NCBI GenBank assembly: GCA_965247355.1
Contig: OZ252011.1
Coordinates: 620,001 to 684,000 of the forward strand
DNA length: 64,000 bases
From: RHLJ01 sp965247355
GTDB lineage: Bacteria; Bacteroidota; Rhodothermia; Balneolales; Balneolaceae
Direction of reading: 5' to 3'
The position numbers and the translations under genes were made by a program. Each line of letters starts with the position of its first letter. Positions within the stretch are counted from its first letter, which is position 1. The notes beneath the pieces are model-generated. The model was not told the DNA's origin, did no database searches, and was given only the letters and a program-made list of their open reading frames with translations. Shown piece by piece: positions 50,184-60,148 of this stretch.

Positions 50184-51596
50184 ATGAGTAAACCCTTTAT
50201 ACACGACGACTTTTTACTTCAAAATAAAACTGCACAAAAATTATATCATAATTGTGCAAAAGATTTGCCAATCATAGACTATCACTGTCATCTTTCGCCC
50301 AAAGAGATAGCGGAGGATATTAACTTTAGAAATTTAACTCATATCTGGTTGGATGGAGATCATTATAAATGGAGAGCTTTACGCACTTGTGGAGAAGAAG
50401 AAAAACTCATAACGGGGAATGCTTCTGATAAAGAGAAATTCCTGGCCTGGGCAAGAACAGTCCCTAAAACATTGCGTAATCCTTTGTTCCACTGGACTCA
50501 TATGGAGCTTAAAAATCCCTTTGGGATAACGGATCGATTATTAAACGAAGAAAGCGCGGAATCTATCTGGAATGAATGCAATGAGTTGTTGCAACAGCCT
50601 GAGTTTTCTTCCAGAGAGATTCTCAAACAGAACAAGGTTAAAGTGGTAGGCACAACCGATGATCCAACCGATTCGTTAGAGTATCATGCCAAGCTAAAGG
50701 AAGAAGGAGTAGGTTTTAAAGTAGTACCTACTTTCCGACCTGATAACGGTATGATGATTGAGCAGGGTGAGGCTTTTGGTGAGTGGGTCAAGAAACTAGA
50801 AAAAGCAAGTGATACAGATATATCCACTTTTCAGGATTTTCTAGGGGCTTTGAAGCAACGCCATGATGCTTTTCATGAACTAGGCTGCCGCGCATCAGAC
50901 CATGGAATTGAGCGTCCACATGCCGAATCTTTTTCCGAAAGTCAGGTTTCTGGGATATTTGATAAAGTGATTAGAAAGCAGGTGCTTGATAATCGGGATG
51001 TAGAAGTCTTTAAATCAGCTTTTTTGTATTACTGTGGAGTGATGGATGCCGAAAAAGATTGGGTGATGCAGCTTCATATTGGGCCAATACGAAACAACAA
51101 TTCACGAATGATGAAAAGTATTGGAAAAGATGCTGGTTTCGACTCCATTGGCGACGGGCCTGTTGCCAAATCGCTTTCGAAGTTATTAAATCGTCTCGAT
51201 TCAAGCGATAATCTACCAAAGACCATTTTATACAATAGTAATCCCAGAGATAATGAGCTGTTTTCAACCATGATTGGGAATTTCCAGGACGGATCTGTTC
51301 CTGGGAAAGTACAACATGGTCCGCCCTGGTGGTTTTTAGATCAAAAAGATGGAATTGAACGGCAAATAGAATCTCTTTCCAATATGGGCATTTTATATGA
51401 ATTCATTGGCATGACTACCGATTCCCGTAGTTTTCTATCTTATCCTAGGCATGATTATTTTCGTCGGATACTATGTAATATTCTCGGGACTGAAGTGGAG
51501 CAGGGTCTTCTTCCTGCCGATATGGATTTACTGAATAGATATATCACTAAAATCTGTTTTGTAAACGCTAATAGTTTTTTTGGGTTTGAGGTTTAA
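50184..51596 (+). CDS. uxaC: Glucuronate isomerase
   Basis: I use the ATG at 50184; the in-frame TTG just before it is unlikely. The 470-residue protein has 'PIIDYHCHLSPKEIAEDINFRNLTHIWLDGDHYKWRALRTCG', the metal-binding HxH of the amidohydrolase-like fold. It also has 'VKVVGTTDDPTDSLEYHAKLK', 'WVMQLHIGPIRNNNSRM' and 'MTTDSRSFLSYPRHDYFRRILCNILG', the UxaC hallmarks. It interconverts D-glucuronate with D-fructuronate and D-galacturonate with D-tagaturonate in the cytoplasm. It is transcribed away from the kdgK-uxuA-kdgA-dctPQM operon and supplies its pathway. The next enzyme (UxuB or UxaB) is not in the window. Confidence 0.96.
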   Translation: MSKPFIHDDFLLQNKTAQKLYHNCAKDLPIIDYHCHLSPKEIAEDINFRNLTHIWLDGDHYKWRALRTCGEEEKLITGNASDKEKFLAWARTVPKTLRNPLFHWTHMELKNPFGITDRLLNEESAESIWNECNELLQQPEFSSREILKQNKVKVVGTTDDPTDSLEYHAKLKEEGVGFKVVPTFRPDNGMMIEQGEAFGEWVKKLEKASDTDISTFQDFLGALKQRHDAFHELGCRASDHGIERPHAESFSESQVSGIFDKVIRKQVLDNRDVEVFKSAFLYYCGVMDAEKDWVMQLHIGPIRNNNSRMMKSIGKDAGFDSIGDGPVAKSLSKLLNRLDSSDNLPKTILYNSNPRDNELFSTMIGNFQDGSVPGKVQHGPPWWFLDQKDGIERQIESLSNMGILYEFIGMTTDSRSFLSYPRHDYFRRILCNILGTEVEQGLLPADMDLLNRYITKICFVNANSFFGFEV

Positions 51597-51732
51597 CGTC
51601 TAGTTTAAGTCTGAAGTTTTTTTACACCTTTTTTCGAATCCATTTAAGGTGATACATCGTCTTATCATTATAATTTAAATGGTCATTTAGTTAGGATACT
51701 TTTCGGGTTCAATTAAAATAAAGTGATATATC

Positions 51733-54120
51733 ATGTTTAAAAACTACCTGCTTACCTCATGGCGAAATATTACCAAATACAAAGGTTATACTGCTATTAA
51801 TCTGATCGGTCTGGTGCTTGGAATCTCTGCCTTCATCATTCTTGGTTTATATGTTTGGGAAGATTTAAGCTTTAACAAATTCAATTCTAAGTACGATCGA
51901 ATCGCCAGAGTAGTAACGATAGATAAAGCGAGAGGAGTTTCCTCACAAAGCGTAGGGGTTTCCTACCCGGCACTAGCTACTGCTATGAAAGATAATATCC
52001 CTGAGATTGTTGAAACTACCAGGATTATGACCCAGGGTACTAATCCAATAAAAGTAGAAAATGAGTTTTATGATGTTGATGGGCGGTATTCTACTGAAAA
52101 TGCTTTTTTCAAGATCTTCGATTTTGAATTAATCGAGGGGACTTATGAGAATGTACTTACCGAGCCTCAAACGGTTGTCATTACCAGGGAATTTGCAGAG
52201 CGGGTATTTGGGAGTACTTCAGTATTAGGGGAATCTATCGAAGATCAACAAGGTACGTTATATGAAATCGTAGGTGTGATGGAGGATGTTCCTCCAAGTT
52301 CGCATTTTCAGTTTGAGATTCTACAGGCATTAGTGCCCAGTCCGGATCAGCAAGGGTTTGCTCAATTTCTGCAGTCCTGGAACTCTATAAGTGTTCAAAC
52401 CTATGTGTTATTCGATCAACCCCGGGATGTTGACCCATATGCAGATAGATTGCGTGAAATTGCGATGGATAACGGTGGCTATGAAATGTTTTTCCCAACA
52501 CTTCAAGCACTTGAAGATGTACACTTGAATTCATCGGATGTGCTTTTTGAAATCAATAATCGTAAAAGCGATATGAGTAATGTCTTCATCATGTCAGCAA
52601 TCGGTTTGTTGGTATTGATACTAGCTTGCTTTAACTATGTGAATCTGGTAACTGCCAGATCATCATCCCGAGCTAAAGAAATTGGGATTCGAAAAGTAGC
52701 AGGGGGTGTTCGGGGTCAGCTAATTATTCAGCATCTTACAGAATCAATATTTCAGGTAGTATTGGCTTACGTGGTCTCAATTATAATCGTTTATTTTACG
52801 GTTCCTTTTTTCAATGACACGTATTCACGATATGCTGATGTAAGTTGGTTACTTGATCCAACCTTTATCGTGTCGTCTGTAGCTGGAATTCTTTTAATTG
52901 GTTTTCTTTCCGGATTGTATCCATCTATGGTACTTTCTTCATTTACCCCGTCAACTGTTTTGAAAGGTAGTTTTAAGGCAGGATCAAAAGGGGCTATGCT
53001 CCGACATTCACTCGTAGTATTGCAATTTATGATTTCGGTTGCTTTACTGGCTGGAACATTGGTGGTTTATCAACAAATGGAATTTATCTTTAATGCAGAT
53101 CTTGGTTACGAACGAGAGCAAATACTTACATTAAATACCGGACAGGTTAGTAATCCAAATGTATCAGTCACTTTATATGAAGAATTGTCTAAGGTACCGG
53201 GGGTGATTTCAGTTGGGGCTACCTCATCACAAATTGGATCTGGTTATGGTCGTTCAGGAGTTACTCCAGAAGGGATTTCTACAGATGAAAATATTATCAG
53301 CAGTGTAACAAACATTAATGAGAGTTATATCCCAACAATGGGAATAGAAATGGCTGAGGGTAGAAATTTCTCAGAAGCATTTTCCGACTCAGGCAGGTCA
53401 GTTATAGTAAATGAAGCATTTGTGAATATGCTCGACTGGGACGAGGGCACAGGCAAGACACTTACTTTTGGAGCCACTGGAAATAACCCAACTACTCTGG
53501 AAATTGTTGGGGTTACTTCCGATTTCCATTTTGCTACAGTGAAGCATGAGGTGGAACCTCTGATTATGTTTTACGCACGTTCATTACCTATTGTATCGGT
53601 AAAAATAGCAACTGAGAATATACCGTCAACAATAGCTGGTTTAGAAGAAACATGGGATCAACTGATAACAAGTACTCCTTTCGATTATACATTTTTGGAT
53701 GATTCTTTTGCTCAGCAATATAATACCGAACAAACGCTTGCAAGAATTATCCGTCACTTTTCAATTTTAGCTATTTCTATTGCTGCAGTTGGGCTTTTTA
53801 TTCTTTCTGTATTCACCGTTCAGCAAAGGAGAAAGGAAATTGGAATACGAAAAGTGCTGGGCTCTACTACTCAGGGAATTAGTTTCCTTTTAGGAAAGGA
53901 TTTTCTGAAATGGATATTGATTTCAAACATAATTGGATTGCCAATTGCATGGTTTTTACTCAAAGAATGGCTTTCAAATTTCAGGTACAGAATTGAATTA
54001 GATTTCACACCCTTTTTGCTTGCATTAGTTATTTCAATGGTTATTGCAGCGCTAACTATCAGCATACAGTCTTACAAAGCAGCAACCGAAAATCCGGTTA
54101 AGAGTTTAAGAAGTGAATAA
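51733..54120 (+). CDS. ABC transporter permease, MacB/FtsX family
   Basis: The protein has 795 residues, in two tandem MacB-type halves. An N-terminal helix 'YTAINLIGLVLGISAFIILGLYVWEDLSF' is followed by a periplasmic domain. Next are helices near 285-420 ('VFIMSAIGLLVLILACFNYVNLVTARSSSRAKEIGIRKVAGGVRGQLI', the FtsX motif), a second N-terminal-type helix near 435 ('LRHSLVVLQFMISVALLAGTLVVYQQM'), a second periplasmic domain, and a second FtsX domain ('FILSVFTVQQRRKEIGIRKVLGSTTQGI'). Such permeases export or scaffold envelope substances, for example macrolides or lipoproteins. No ATPase gene lies beside it, so a shared ATPase must be used. A strong terminator follows. Confidence 0.88.
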   Translation: MFKNYLLTSWRNITKYKGYTAINLIGLVLGISAFIILGLYVWEDLSFNKFNSKYDRIARVVTIDKARGVSSQSVGVSYPALATAMKDNIPEIVETTRIMTQGTNPIKVENEFYDVDGRYSTENAFFKIFDFELIEGTYENVLTEPQTVVITREFAERVFGSTSVLGESIEDQQGTLYEIVGVMEDVPPSSHFQFEILQALVPSPDQQGFAQFLQSWNSISVQTYVLFDQPRDVDPYADRLREIAMDNGGYEMFFPTLQALEDVHLNSSDVLFEINNRKSDMSNVFIMSAIGLLVLILACFNYVNLVTARSSSRAKEIGIRKVAGGVRGQLIIQHLTESIFQVVLAYVVSIIIVYFTVPFFNDTYSRYADVSWLLDPTFIVSSVAGILLIGFLSGLYPSMVLSSFTPSTVLKGSFKAGSKGAMLRHSLVVLQFMISVALLAGTLVVYQQMEFIFNADLGYEREQILTLNTGQVSNPNVSVTLYEELSKVPGVISVGATSSQIGSGYGRSGVTPEGISTDENIISSVTNINESYIPTMGIEMAEGRNFSEAFSDSGRSVIVNEAFVNMLDWDEGTGKTLTFGATGNNPTTLEIVGVTSDFHFATVKHEVEPLIMFYARSLPIVSVKIATENIPSTIAGLEETWDQLITSTPFDYTFLDDSFAQQYNTEQTLARIIRHFSILAISIAAVGLFILSVFTVQQRRKEIGIRKVLGSTTQGISFLLGKDFLKWILISNIIGLPIAWFLLKEWLSNFRYRIELDFTPFLLALVISMVIAALTISIQSYKAATENPVKSLRSE

Positions 54121-54136
54121 CATATTTTTATTTCTT

Positions 54137-54173
54137 ACAATAAACCCGAAGTAAGTTCGGGTTTATTGTTTTT
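54137..54173 (+). terminator. Strong rho-independent terminator after the MacB-like gene
   Basis: ACAATAAACCCGAA (54137-54150) and TTCGGGTTTATTGT (54156-54169) form a perfect 14 bp stem with a GTAAG loop, followed by TTTT. It isolates the permease gene from the cyclase-sensor gene. Confidence 0.93.
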
Positions 54174-54263
54174 AAATATATTTTATAAGATAATCTAACC
54201 ACATTAGTTCTTACTCTTTGTTACAATAAGTCGACTTTTAAAAATCAGTATCGATTAGTCACT

Positions 54264-57200
54264 ATGCTAAAAGCTTTTAGGTTTACGCTTTTCATAATTT
54301 TTATCGGGGTTCAGGGTTTGCTCGCTCAGGATATGTCTATCCGGTTTGAACAGATTACTACTCAGGACGGACTTTCTCAAAGTACTGTTAACGCAATACT
54401 TCAGGATAGTAAAGGGTTTCTTTGGTTCGCAACTGAGGATGGCTTAAACAGGTATGACGGTTATGAGTTTAAGATCTATAGAAATAACCCATACGATTTA
54501 TTTTCTATTTCCAGTAATCAGATTTCCAGCATTATTGAAGATAAAAAAGGAGCAATATGGGTAGGTACAAAAGGTGGAGGACTTAACCGGCTAGACAGAG
54601 AACAGGATCGGTTTATGCGCTTTATGCACAATGATGATGATTCTAAATCAATTAGTCATAATTACATAAATACACTTTTTGAAGATGAAGCCGGAGTGAT
54701 TTTAGTTGGGACTCAAAGTGGGCTTAATATTCTGAACCCAGAGACTAATGAGTTCAGTGTGTATTCACAAATGGACGAGCACGTAGCTTTAAGAGAAGCT
54801 CGTATTACCACTATTTATAAAGATAGCAACGACTTCATATGGATTGGTACAGAACAACAAGGGTTATTCAGATTTGATCGTTTAAATGGTGAAATTAAAC
54901 ACTTTGAAAAAGAAAATAATGGCTCATCAAGTATTTCTGATAACTGGGTAGTGACGTTATATGAGGATAAACAAGGGATTGTTTGGGTAGGTACTCAATC
55001 TGGCGGTTTACTTCGTTATAATTCTGAAGCTCAGACATTTACAAGTTTTACTTCAGTAAACTCTTCGATATCAAGTATAAGTAATAATTGGGTTCTGTCA
55101 CTTTACGAAGACTCTCGTGGAACTTTTTGGGTTGGTACATTGAATGGACTTAATATACTGGATAGAGAAACCGGTATGTTTACCAGTTTTATGGATTTGA
55201 ACTACCCGATAAACTTAAGTAATAATTCTGTATCTGCTCTTTATGAAGATCGCTCAGGAGTATTTTGGGTTGGTACACGAAATGGAGCATTAAATAAATT
55301 CATTCGATCATCTTCTGAAAGTTTTACAATATATCAGAATGACCCAGCTAATTCTAACAGCCTTTCAAATAATAATATATGGGCAATAGCAGAAGATGAT
55401 GATGGTAATGTATGGATTGGCACCCAAGGTGGCGGGGTAAATAAGTTAAATCCAAAAACGAATACTTTTGAGAAATACAGAAGTAATTCAGAAGACGAAA
55501 ACTCCTTATCAAATGATTTTGTGAACGCCATAATAAAAGATAAGAACGGTACAATTTGGATTGGTACTATCGATGGCTTAAACAAATACAATAAGGCTAG
55601 TAATGATTTCAAACACTTCAAGAATGATCCCAACGATGAGCAGACAATAAGTGGAAATATTGTTACCACGCTATTGGAGGATAGTCGGGGTATAATCTGG
55701 ATCGGCACATTGAATAATGGCTTAAATGCCTACGACCCAATATCAGATGAATTCCGAAGATTTCAGAATAATGAAAATGATCCTAACTCTATCAGCCACA
55801 ATAAAATATGGTCGATGTATGAAGATAGGAGAGGCGTTTTTTGGGTTGGAACTCATGGCTTTGGATTAAATAGGTATGACAGAGCTCGAAGTAACTTTAC
55901 AAGGTTCGCAAATAATCCTGATGATGAATCTACTCTTAGTGATAATTTTGTGAATGTAATTACACAGGATACGGAAGGGAACCTTTGGGTAGGTACGATT
56001 AATGGATTGAATAAATTTAATGAAAATACCCAAACATTCACCAGATACACCACCTCCGAAGGACTTCCAAATAATGTGATTTATGGAATAATCGAAGATT
56101 ACCGGGGCCATCTTTGGTTAAGTACAAACAGTGGTATCGCAGATTTTAATCCTGAAACGAGTAACGTAAGAGTTTATGACCGTGGTGACGGACTTCCAAG
56201 TAATGAATATCGATTTGGGGCCTACCACAAAGGAAATGACGGATCGCTTTATTTTGGGGGTATAAACGGTATGGTAGTCTTTAAACCGGATAGCATAAGG
56301 GACAATCCATATATACCTCCTGTTGTGATAACAGATTTCCAAATTTTTAACGAAGACGTTATCATTTCTTCAACCGATTCTCCACTTAAAAAATCAATTA
56401 TTGAAACGGATGAGATCGTATTAACCTGGCGGGAGAACGTTATTTCCTTTGAATTTGCTGCTCTTCATTTCGCTGCACCGGAAGAGAATCAATACCAATA
56501 TAAGATGGAAGGTTTTGATGATGAGTGGCAGGATGTTGGAAATCGCCGGTTTGTGTCTTATACCAACTTACCTGAGGGCTATAATTATGTCTTCAGGGTA
56601 AAAGCTTCCAATAAAGACGGAATCTGGAATGAAGAAGGAACTGCAATTCGACTTAAAATCTTACCTCCGCCATGGAAGACATGGTGGGCGTACAGTGTAT
56701 ACTCATTATTAGGCGCAACACTATTGATAGGTTTTATCAATTTCAGGATTTCCAAGGAGCGTAGAAAGAAGGAACAAGTTGAACAGTATAACGAAGAGTT
56801 GGAAGCTTTGGTAAAAGAACGAACTATTCTTCTCGAAAATGAGAAAGAAAAAAGTGACGCGCTTTTATATAATATGCTTCCAAAAGAAATTGCAGATGAG
56901 ATTAAGGAAATAGGGTCGGCAGCACCCAGGCGATATGAGGAAGTAAGCGTGTTGTTTACTGATTTCGAGAACTTTACTTCAACGGCCGCGACTATGTCAG
57001 CTAAAAAGCTGGTTACTGAGATTAATGAGATTTTTGAAGCCTTTGATAATATTATGGAGACTTATGGTCTTGAGAAGATTAAGACCATCGGTGATGCTTA
57101 TATGGCGGTTTCAGGTTTACCAAGCGAAAAGGAAGATCACGCTGTTATTTGTGTGAAAGCAGCCAAAGAAATGCAGGCGTACATTCACGAGAGAAACGAG

Positions 57201-57491
57201 AGTGCTGCGGTAAAATGGAAAATGCGAATCGGTATCCATAGTGGCAGTATTATTGCGGGAATCGTTGGAAAGAAAAAATTCACTTATGATATTTGGGGCT
57301 CTACAGTTATTCTTGCCAGCCGAATGGAAGAAGTAGGTGAAATCGGAAAAGTGAATATTTCAGCCACAACCTGTGATTATGTTCAGGAGTATTTCAATTG
57401 TGAATATCGAGGGAAAGTGAGTGTGGAGGGTCAGGGAGAAATGGATATGTATTTTGCAGGAGAGGAAATAAAAGCCGTTCAACCTTCCTAA
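54264..57491 (+). CDS. Beta-propeller / Y_Y_Y / class III adenylate cyclase membrane sensor
   Basis: The 1075-residue protein begins with a signal peptide (MLKAFRFTLFIIFIGVQGLLAQ). Residues about 25-670 hold 13-14 two-component-regulator propeller repeats of the form 'GxIWVGTxxGGLNRYDxx'. A Y_Y_Y domain follows at about 700-790 ('YQYKMEGFDDEWQDVGNRRFVSYTNLPEGYNYVFRVKASNKDG'), then a membrane helix near 805-825, a coiled coil near 825-860 and a class III cyclase at about 875-1065. Metal-binding Asp are in 'VLFTDFENFT' (~900) and 'IKTIGDAYMA' (~943). The Lys in 'EKIKTIG' and the Asp in 'YDIWGST' are the adenine-specifying residues, so ATP is the likely substrate. The transition-state Asn of 'TVNVASR' is Ile (residue 1016, TVILASR). 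Usually this sensor carries a histidine kinase; here it would make cAMP. Confidence 0.88.
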   Translation: MLKAFRFTLFIIFIGVQGLLAQDMSIRFEQITTQDGLSQSTVNAILQDSKGFLWFATEDGLNRYDGYEFKIYRNNPYDLFSISSNQISSIIEDKKGAIWVGTKGGGLNRLDREQDRFMRFMHNDDDSKSISHNYINTLFEDEAGVILVGTQSGLNILNPETNEFSVYSQMDEHVALREARITTIYKDSNDFIWIGTEQQGLFRFDRLNGEIKHFEKENNGSSSISDNWVVTLYEDKQGIVWVGTQSGGLLRYNSEAQTFTSFTSVNSSISSISNNWVLSLYEDSRGTFWVGTLNGLNILDRETGMFTSFMDLNYPINLSNNSVSALYEDRSGVFWVGTRNGALNKFIRSSSESFTIYQNDPANSNSLSNNNIWAIAEDDDGNVWIGTQGGGVNKLNPKTNTFEKYRSNSEDENSLSNDFVNAIIKDKNGTIWIGTIDGLNKYNKASNDFKHFKNDPNDEQTISGNIVTTLLEDSRGIIWIGTLNNGLNAYDPISDEFRRFQNNENDPNSISHNKIWSMYEDRRGVFWVGTHGFGLNRYDRARSNFTRFANNPDDESTLSDNFVNVITQDTEGNLWVGTINGLNKFNENTQTFTRYTTSEGLPNNVIYGIIEDYRGHLWLSTNSGIADFNPETSNVRVYDRGDGLPSNEYRFGAYHKGNDGSLYFGGINGMVVFKPDSIRDNPYIPPVVITDFQIFNEDVIISSTDSPLKKSIIETDEIVLTWRENVISFEFAALHFAAPEENQYQYKMEGFDDEWQDVGNRRFVSYTNLPEGYNYVFRVKASNKDGIWNEEGTAIRLKILPPPWKTWWAYSVYSLLGATLLIGFINFRISKERRKKEQVEQYNEELEALVKERTILLENEKEKSDALLYNMLPKEIADEIKEIGSAAPRRYEEVSVLFTDFENFTSTAATMSAKKLVTEINEIFEAFDNIMETYGLEKIKTIGDAYMAVSGLPSEKEDHAVICVKAAKEMQAYIHERNESAAVKWKMRIGIHSGSIIAGIVGKKKFTYDIWGSTVILASRMEEVGEIGKVNISATTCDYVQEYFNCEYRGKVSVEGQGEMDMYFAGEEIKAVQPS

Positions 57492-60142
57492 AAGGAATAA
57501 CTAATATTAAATGAAGGCTGAATACCAAGATCAAACACATTGGTTCTTGCTGAAGCCTGAATATTCCTGTTTCGTGTTTCTACTCTGATTTGTTTTATTT
57601 CTGTATACCACGGGTTTTTTCTGTCCAGAATATTATAAACAGAAAATGCGGCCTTAATCTTCCCTGATTTAAGCAACTTTGAATAACTAAGGGTAGCATC
57701 AACCCGGGAATAGGCGGCTAAGCGAGGTGTTTCCTGCTGACGTTGCAGATCCAAACGGTTTGGGGCTCCACTGCCATACATCCATGAAAGAAAGAAATCA
57801 AAGTGGTTAGATAGCGCCAGTTCTGAAACAAACGAAAATTGATGACGACGATCCCATTCTGCGTAAAAGAAGTCTCCACCGTTAATTTGCTCATTTTTTA
57901 GTTGAATAGAAGAGAGGGTATAGGACGAATTTAGTGTGAGCATATTGAAATGATTTTTCACCATAAACTCTAACCCTTTACCAAGGCCTTTATTTTCAAA
58001 AAACCAGGGCACTTGGTCATTTCTGAACGTTGTTGAGATTAGTCCGGTATTTAGTTCATGGAAACGAAGGTTTTCATAGTTTTTAAGGTATCCTTCAATC
58101 TGGAAGTAAGTATGATCGAAATATCTGAATTTTATTTCAGCTGAGTAGTAGTTAACAGCAGAAGGTGGTTGATCTTCATTCGTAAGAATCCAGAAATCAG
58201 AGCTATTAATATTGTAAAATTGTAGTCGGTTAAGAAACTGGTAATTCCTGCTAAATCCCGCACCAAAAGAAATTACCCGATCCCCAAAAAACTCAGCTTT
58301 AATTCTGGGAGACCACCTCAAATATCTTCCATTGCTGAAATAATGGATTCGATTTCCAAGATTAAGGGTCAGGTTTTCGTTAGATGAGATATCCACTTGA
58401 TGAAATACATCTACAAGCTGGCTGGTACGCCTACTTAGGAATGAACTTCGGAGAATGCTACGCTCAATATATTCCACATCAAAGTTACTGTAGCTTATTC
58501 CATACTCCATTGAATACCCTTCAAAAGATGAAAAGAAGGTTTGTTTGGCTGAGAAGTCCTGCAAAGAGTTTTCGAGGGTGAGGTTTCCTATAATACTTGA
58601 GTCAGGAGGATTTAGATTTCCATTATTATTGCCATTCTGTCTTCTTGTTGGATATTCAAAATCTCCTTTTGAGTACATGCTTCTATAATCGCTAAAGCCG
58701 ATATTGGTTACGGAATACGTGTTTGGAGCTAGCTTTGCGCTATAATTAGCAGAGATGGTATTTGTTCCCCATTCATTATTCGTCTCATAAGGTTGGACCA
58801 CATCAGTCTGATCCCTCAGGTACTGTTGAGAAGCATTGTCATAACCAATATATCCACTTAGTGAGAGTTGATTTCCATTCTTTGTTTCGAAGTGAACTTT
58901 ACTGTGGAGATCATAAAACCGGGCATCAGTATTTTGAATATTAATAGGGTTAAGAGTGATTTCCTCAATAAATCTTCCCGGAAATTGACGATCGAAGAAA
59001 ATATCAGCCGGACGATTTACATCCAGTCCGTATTCAATCAGTTTTTGATTATTCATCCAGTTTATTTCATCCATCAGTGAAATCCTTCCGGATACCAACC
59101 AACTCGATTTTCCCTTTATAATCGGTCCTTCCAGGGTTGCTTTGGTTGCAGTATTACTCAACCCTACGGTTCCTTGAATTTTGTTTAAGGAGCCGGTTCT
59201 GGTTATCAGTGAAAGAGTTCCTCCCAAAGGAGCCTGGAATTGTGCCGGAGTTATATCGTAATAAAAGCCACTGGTTTTCAGAACATCCGGATTCATTGCG
59301 TCCAGCAAGCCAAACAGGTGACTTTGATGATATACGGTTTGTCCATCTAATAATACCTGAAATCCATCTGAAGCACTGCCTCGAATATTAATACCATCAT
59401 TTACTGCTGAACTTAAAGAAACAGAGGGAAGCATCTGGAGTGATCGAACTGCATTTGTTTCTCCTAATGGACTAAAAGCACTGACTTTTATCATACCGGA
59501 AAGAACGGTATCTGAAGCGTTGTAAAAATTCACTCCTTTAACCAGAATTTCCTTTCCGCTGTAAAGTTCTGGTTCAAGTCGGATGGATACATCTTTCCAT
59601 ATTTGATCATCTTCAAAAGAAAGGGTGAAGTTTTTTGGCTTATATCCAACAAAAGAAACCAAAAAAGAAAGCTCTTTGGAATCTGTATCAGTTGTTATGG
59701 TAAAGGCTCCAGACGGGGTGCTTGAAATACCAAAAAGCTCCCCTTGATCTCTCCATGAAATGGTAGAGTATGGAAGACGTTCACCTGTATTTGCATCCAG
59801 AACATAACCGCCAATCGATATCTTTTTAGATTCTTGTTGTTCGGAGGTAGCATATATCAATGCCTGAAATCTTTCGGAATCTACTTTAAGCCCGATATTT
59901 TGATCTCTAAGCTGACCGGTTAGTTCATTCAGTATTGACCCCAGATTTGCTGTTAAGGTGATTCTAACGTCCGATATCAAGGCTTCACGGTATAAAAAAC
60001 GGTAGGAGGTGTGCTTCTCGATATCAGAAACTACCGAAAGAAGCGGTTCATCGGAATAAGAAAAATCTTGTGCGAAGGTAATTGCGTTAGAAGTGAACAG
60101 AAACGCTAACAATACACAGAGTATGCGAATCGGTTTTTTCAT
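57488..60142 (-). CDS. TonB-dependent receptor with STN signalling domain
   Basis: The protein has 884 residues. Signal peptide 'IRILCVLLAFLFTSNAITFAQ'; an STN domain at about 25-95 ('FSYSDEPLLSVVSDIEKHTSYRFLYREALI', 'ANLGSILNELTGQLRDQNIGLKV'); a carboxypeptidase-like domain at about 105-190; plug and barrel after it ('INIRGSASDGFQVLLDGQTVYHQSHLFGLLDAMNPDVLKTSGFYYDITPAQFQAPLGGTLSL'), ending 'DLGIQPSFNISYSF'. STN domains pass the ligand-bound state to a FecR anti-sigma factor, and a FecR gene lies six bases upstream. Ligand unknown, perhaps an oligosaccharide or siderophore. Convergent stop overlaps that of the cyclase gene. Confidence 0.92.
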   Translation of the reverse strand: MKKPIRILCVLLAFLFTSNAITFAQDFSYSDEPLLSVVSDIEKHTSYRFLYREALISDVRITLTANLGSILNELTGQLRDQNIGLKVDSERFQALIYATSEQQESKKISIGGYVLDANTGERLPYSTISWRDQGELFGISSTPSGAFTITTDTDSKELSFLVSFVGYKPKNFTLSFEDDQIWKDVSIRLEPELYSGKEILVKGVNFYNASDTVLSGMIKVSAFSPLGETNAVRSLQMLPSVSLSSAVNDGINIRGSASDGFQVLLDGQTVYHQSHLFGLLDAMNPDVLKTSGFYYDITPAQFQAPLGGTLSLITRTGSLNKIQGTVGLSNTATKATLEGPIIKGKSSWLVSGRISLMDEINWMNNQKLIEYGLDVNRPADIFFDRQFPGRFIEEITLNPINIQNTDARFYDLHSKVHFETKNGNQLSLSGYIGYDNASQQYLRDQTDVVQPYETNNEWGTNTISANYSAKLAPNTYSVTNIGFSDYRSMYSKGDFEYPTRRQNGNNNGNLNPPDSSIIGNLTLENSLQDFSAKQTFFSSFEGYSMEYGISYSNFDVEYIERSILRSSFLSRRTSQLVDVFHQVDISSNENLTLNLGNRIHYFSNGRYLRWSPRIKAEFFGDRVISFGAGFSRNYQFLNRLQFYNINSSDFWILTNEDQPPSAVNYYSAEIKFRYFDHTYFQIEGYLKNYENLRFHELNTGLISTTFRNDQVPWFFENKGLGKGLEFMVKNHFNMLTLNSSYTLSSIQLKNEQINGGDFFYAEWDRRHQFSFVSELALSNHFDFFLSWMYGSGAPNRLDLQRQQETPRLAAYSRVDATLSYSKLLKSGKIKAAFSVYNILDRKNPWYTEIKQIRVETRNRNIQASARTNVFDLGIQPSFNISYSF

Positions 60143-60148
60143 GAGGGG

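Noticed and set aside
54660..56100. Direct DNA repeats in the propeller sensor taken as a mobile or unstable array
   Set aside because: The repeats are explained by protein-level propeller blades and differ at most synonymous positions.
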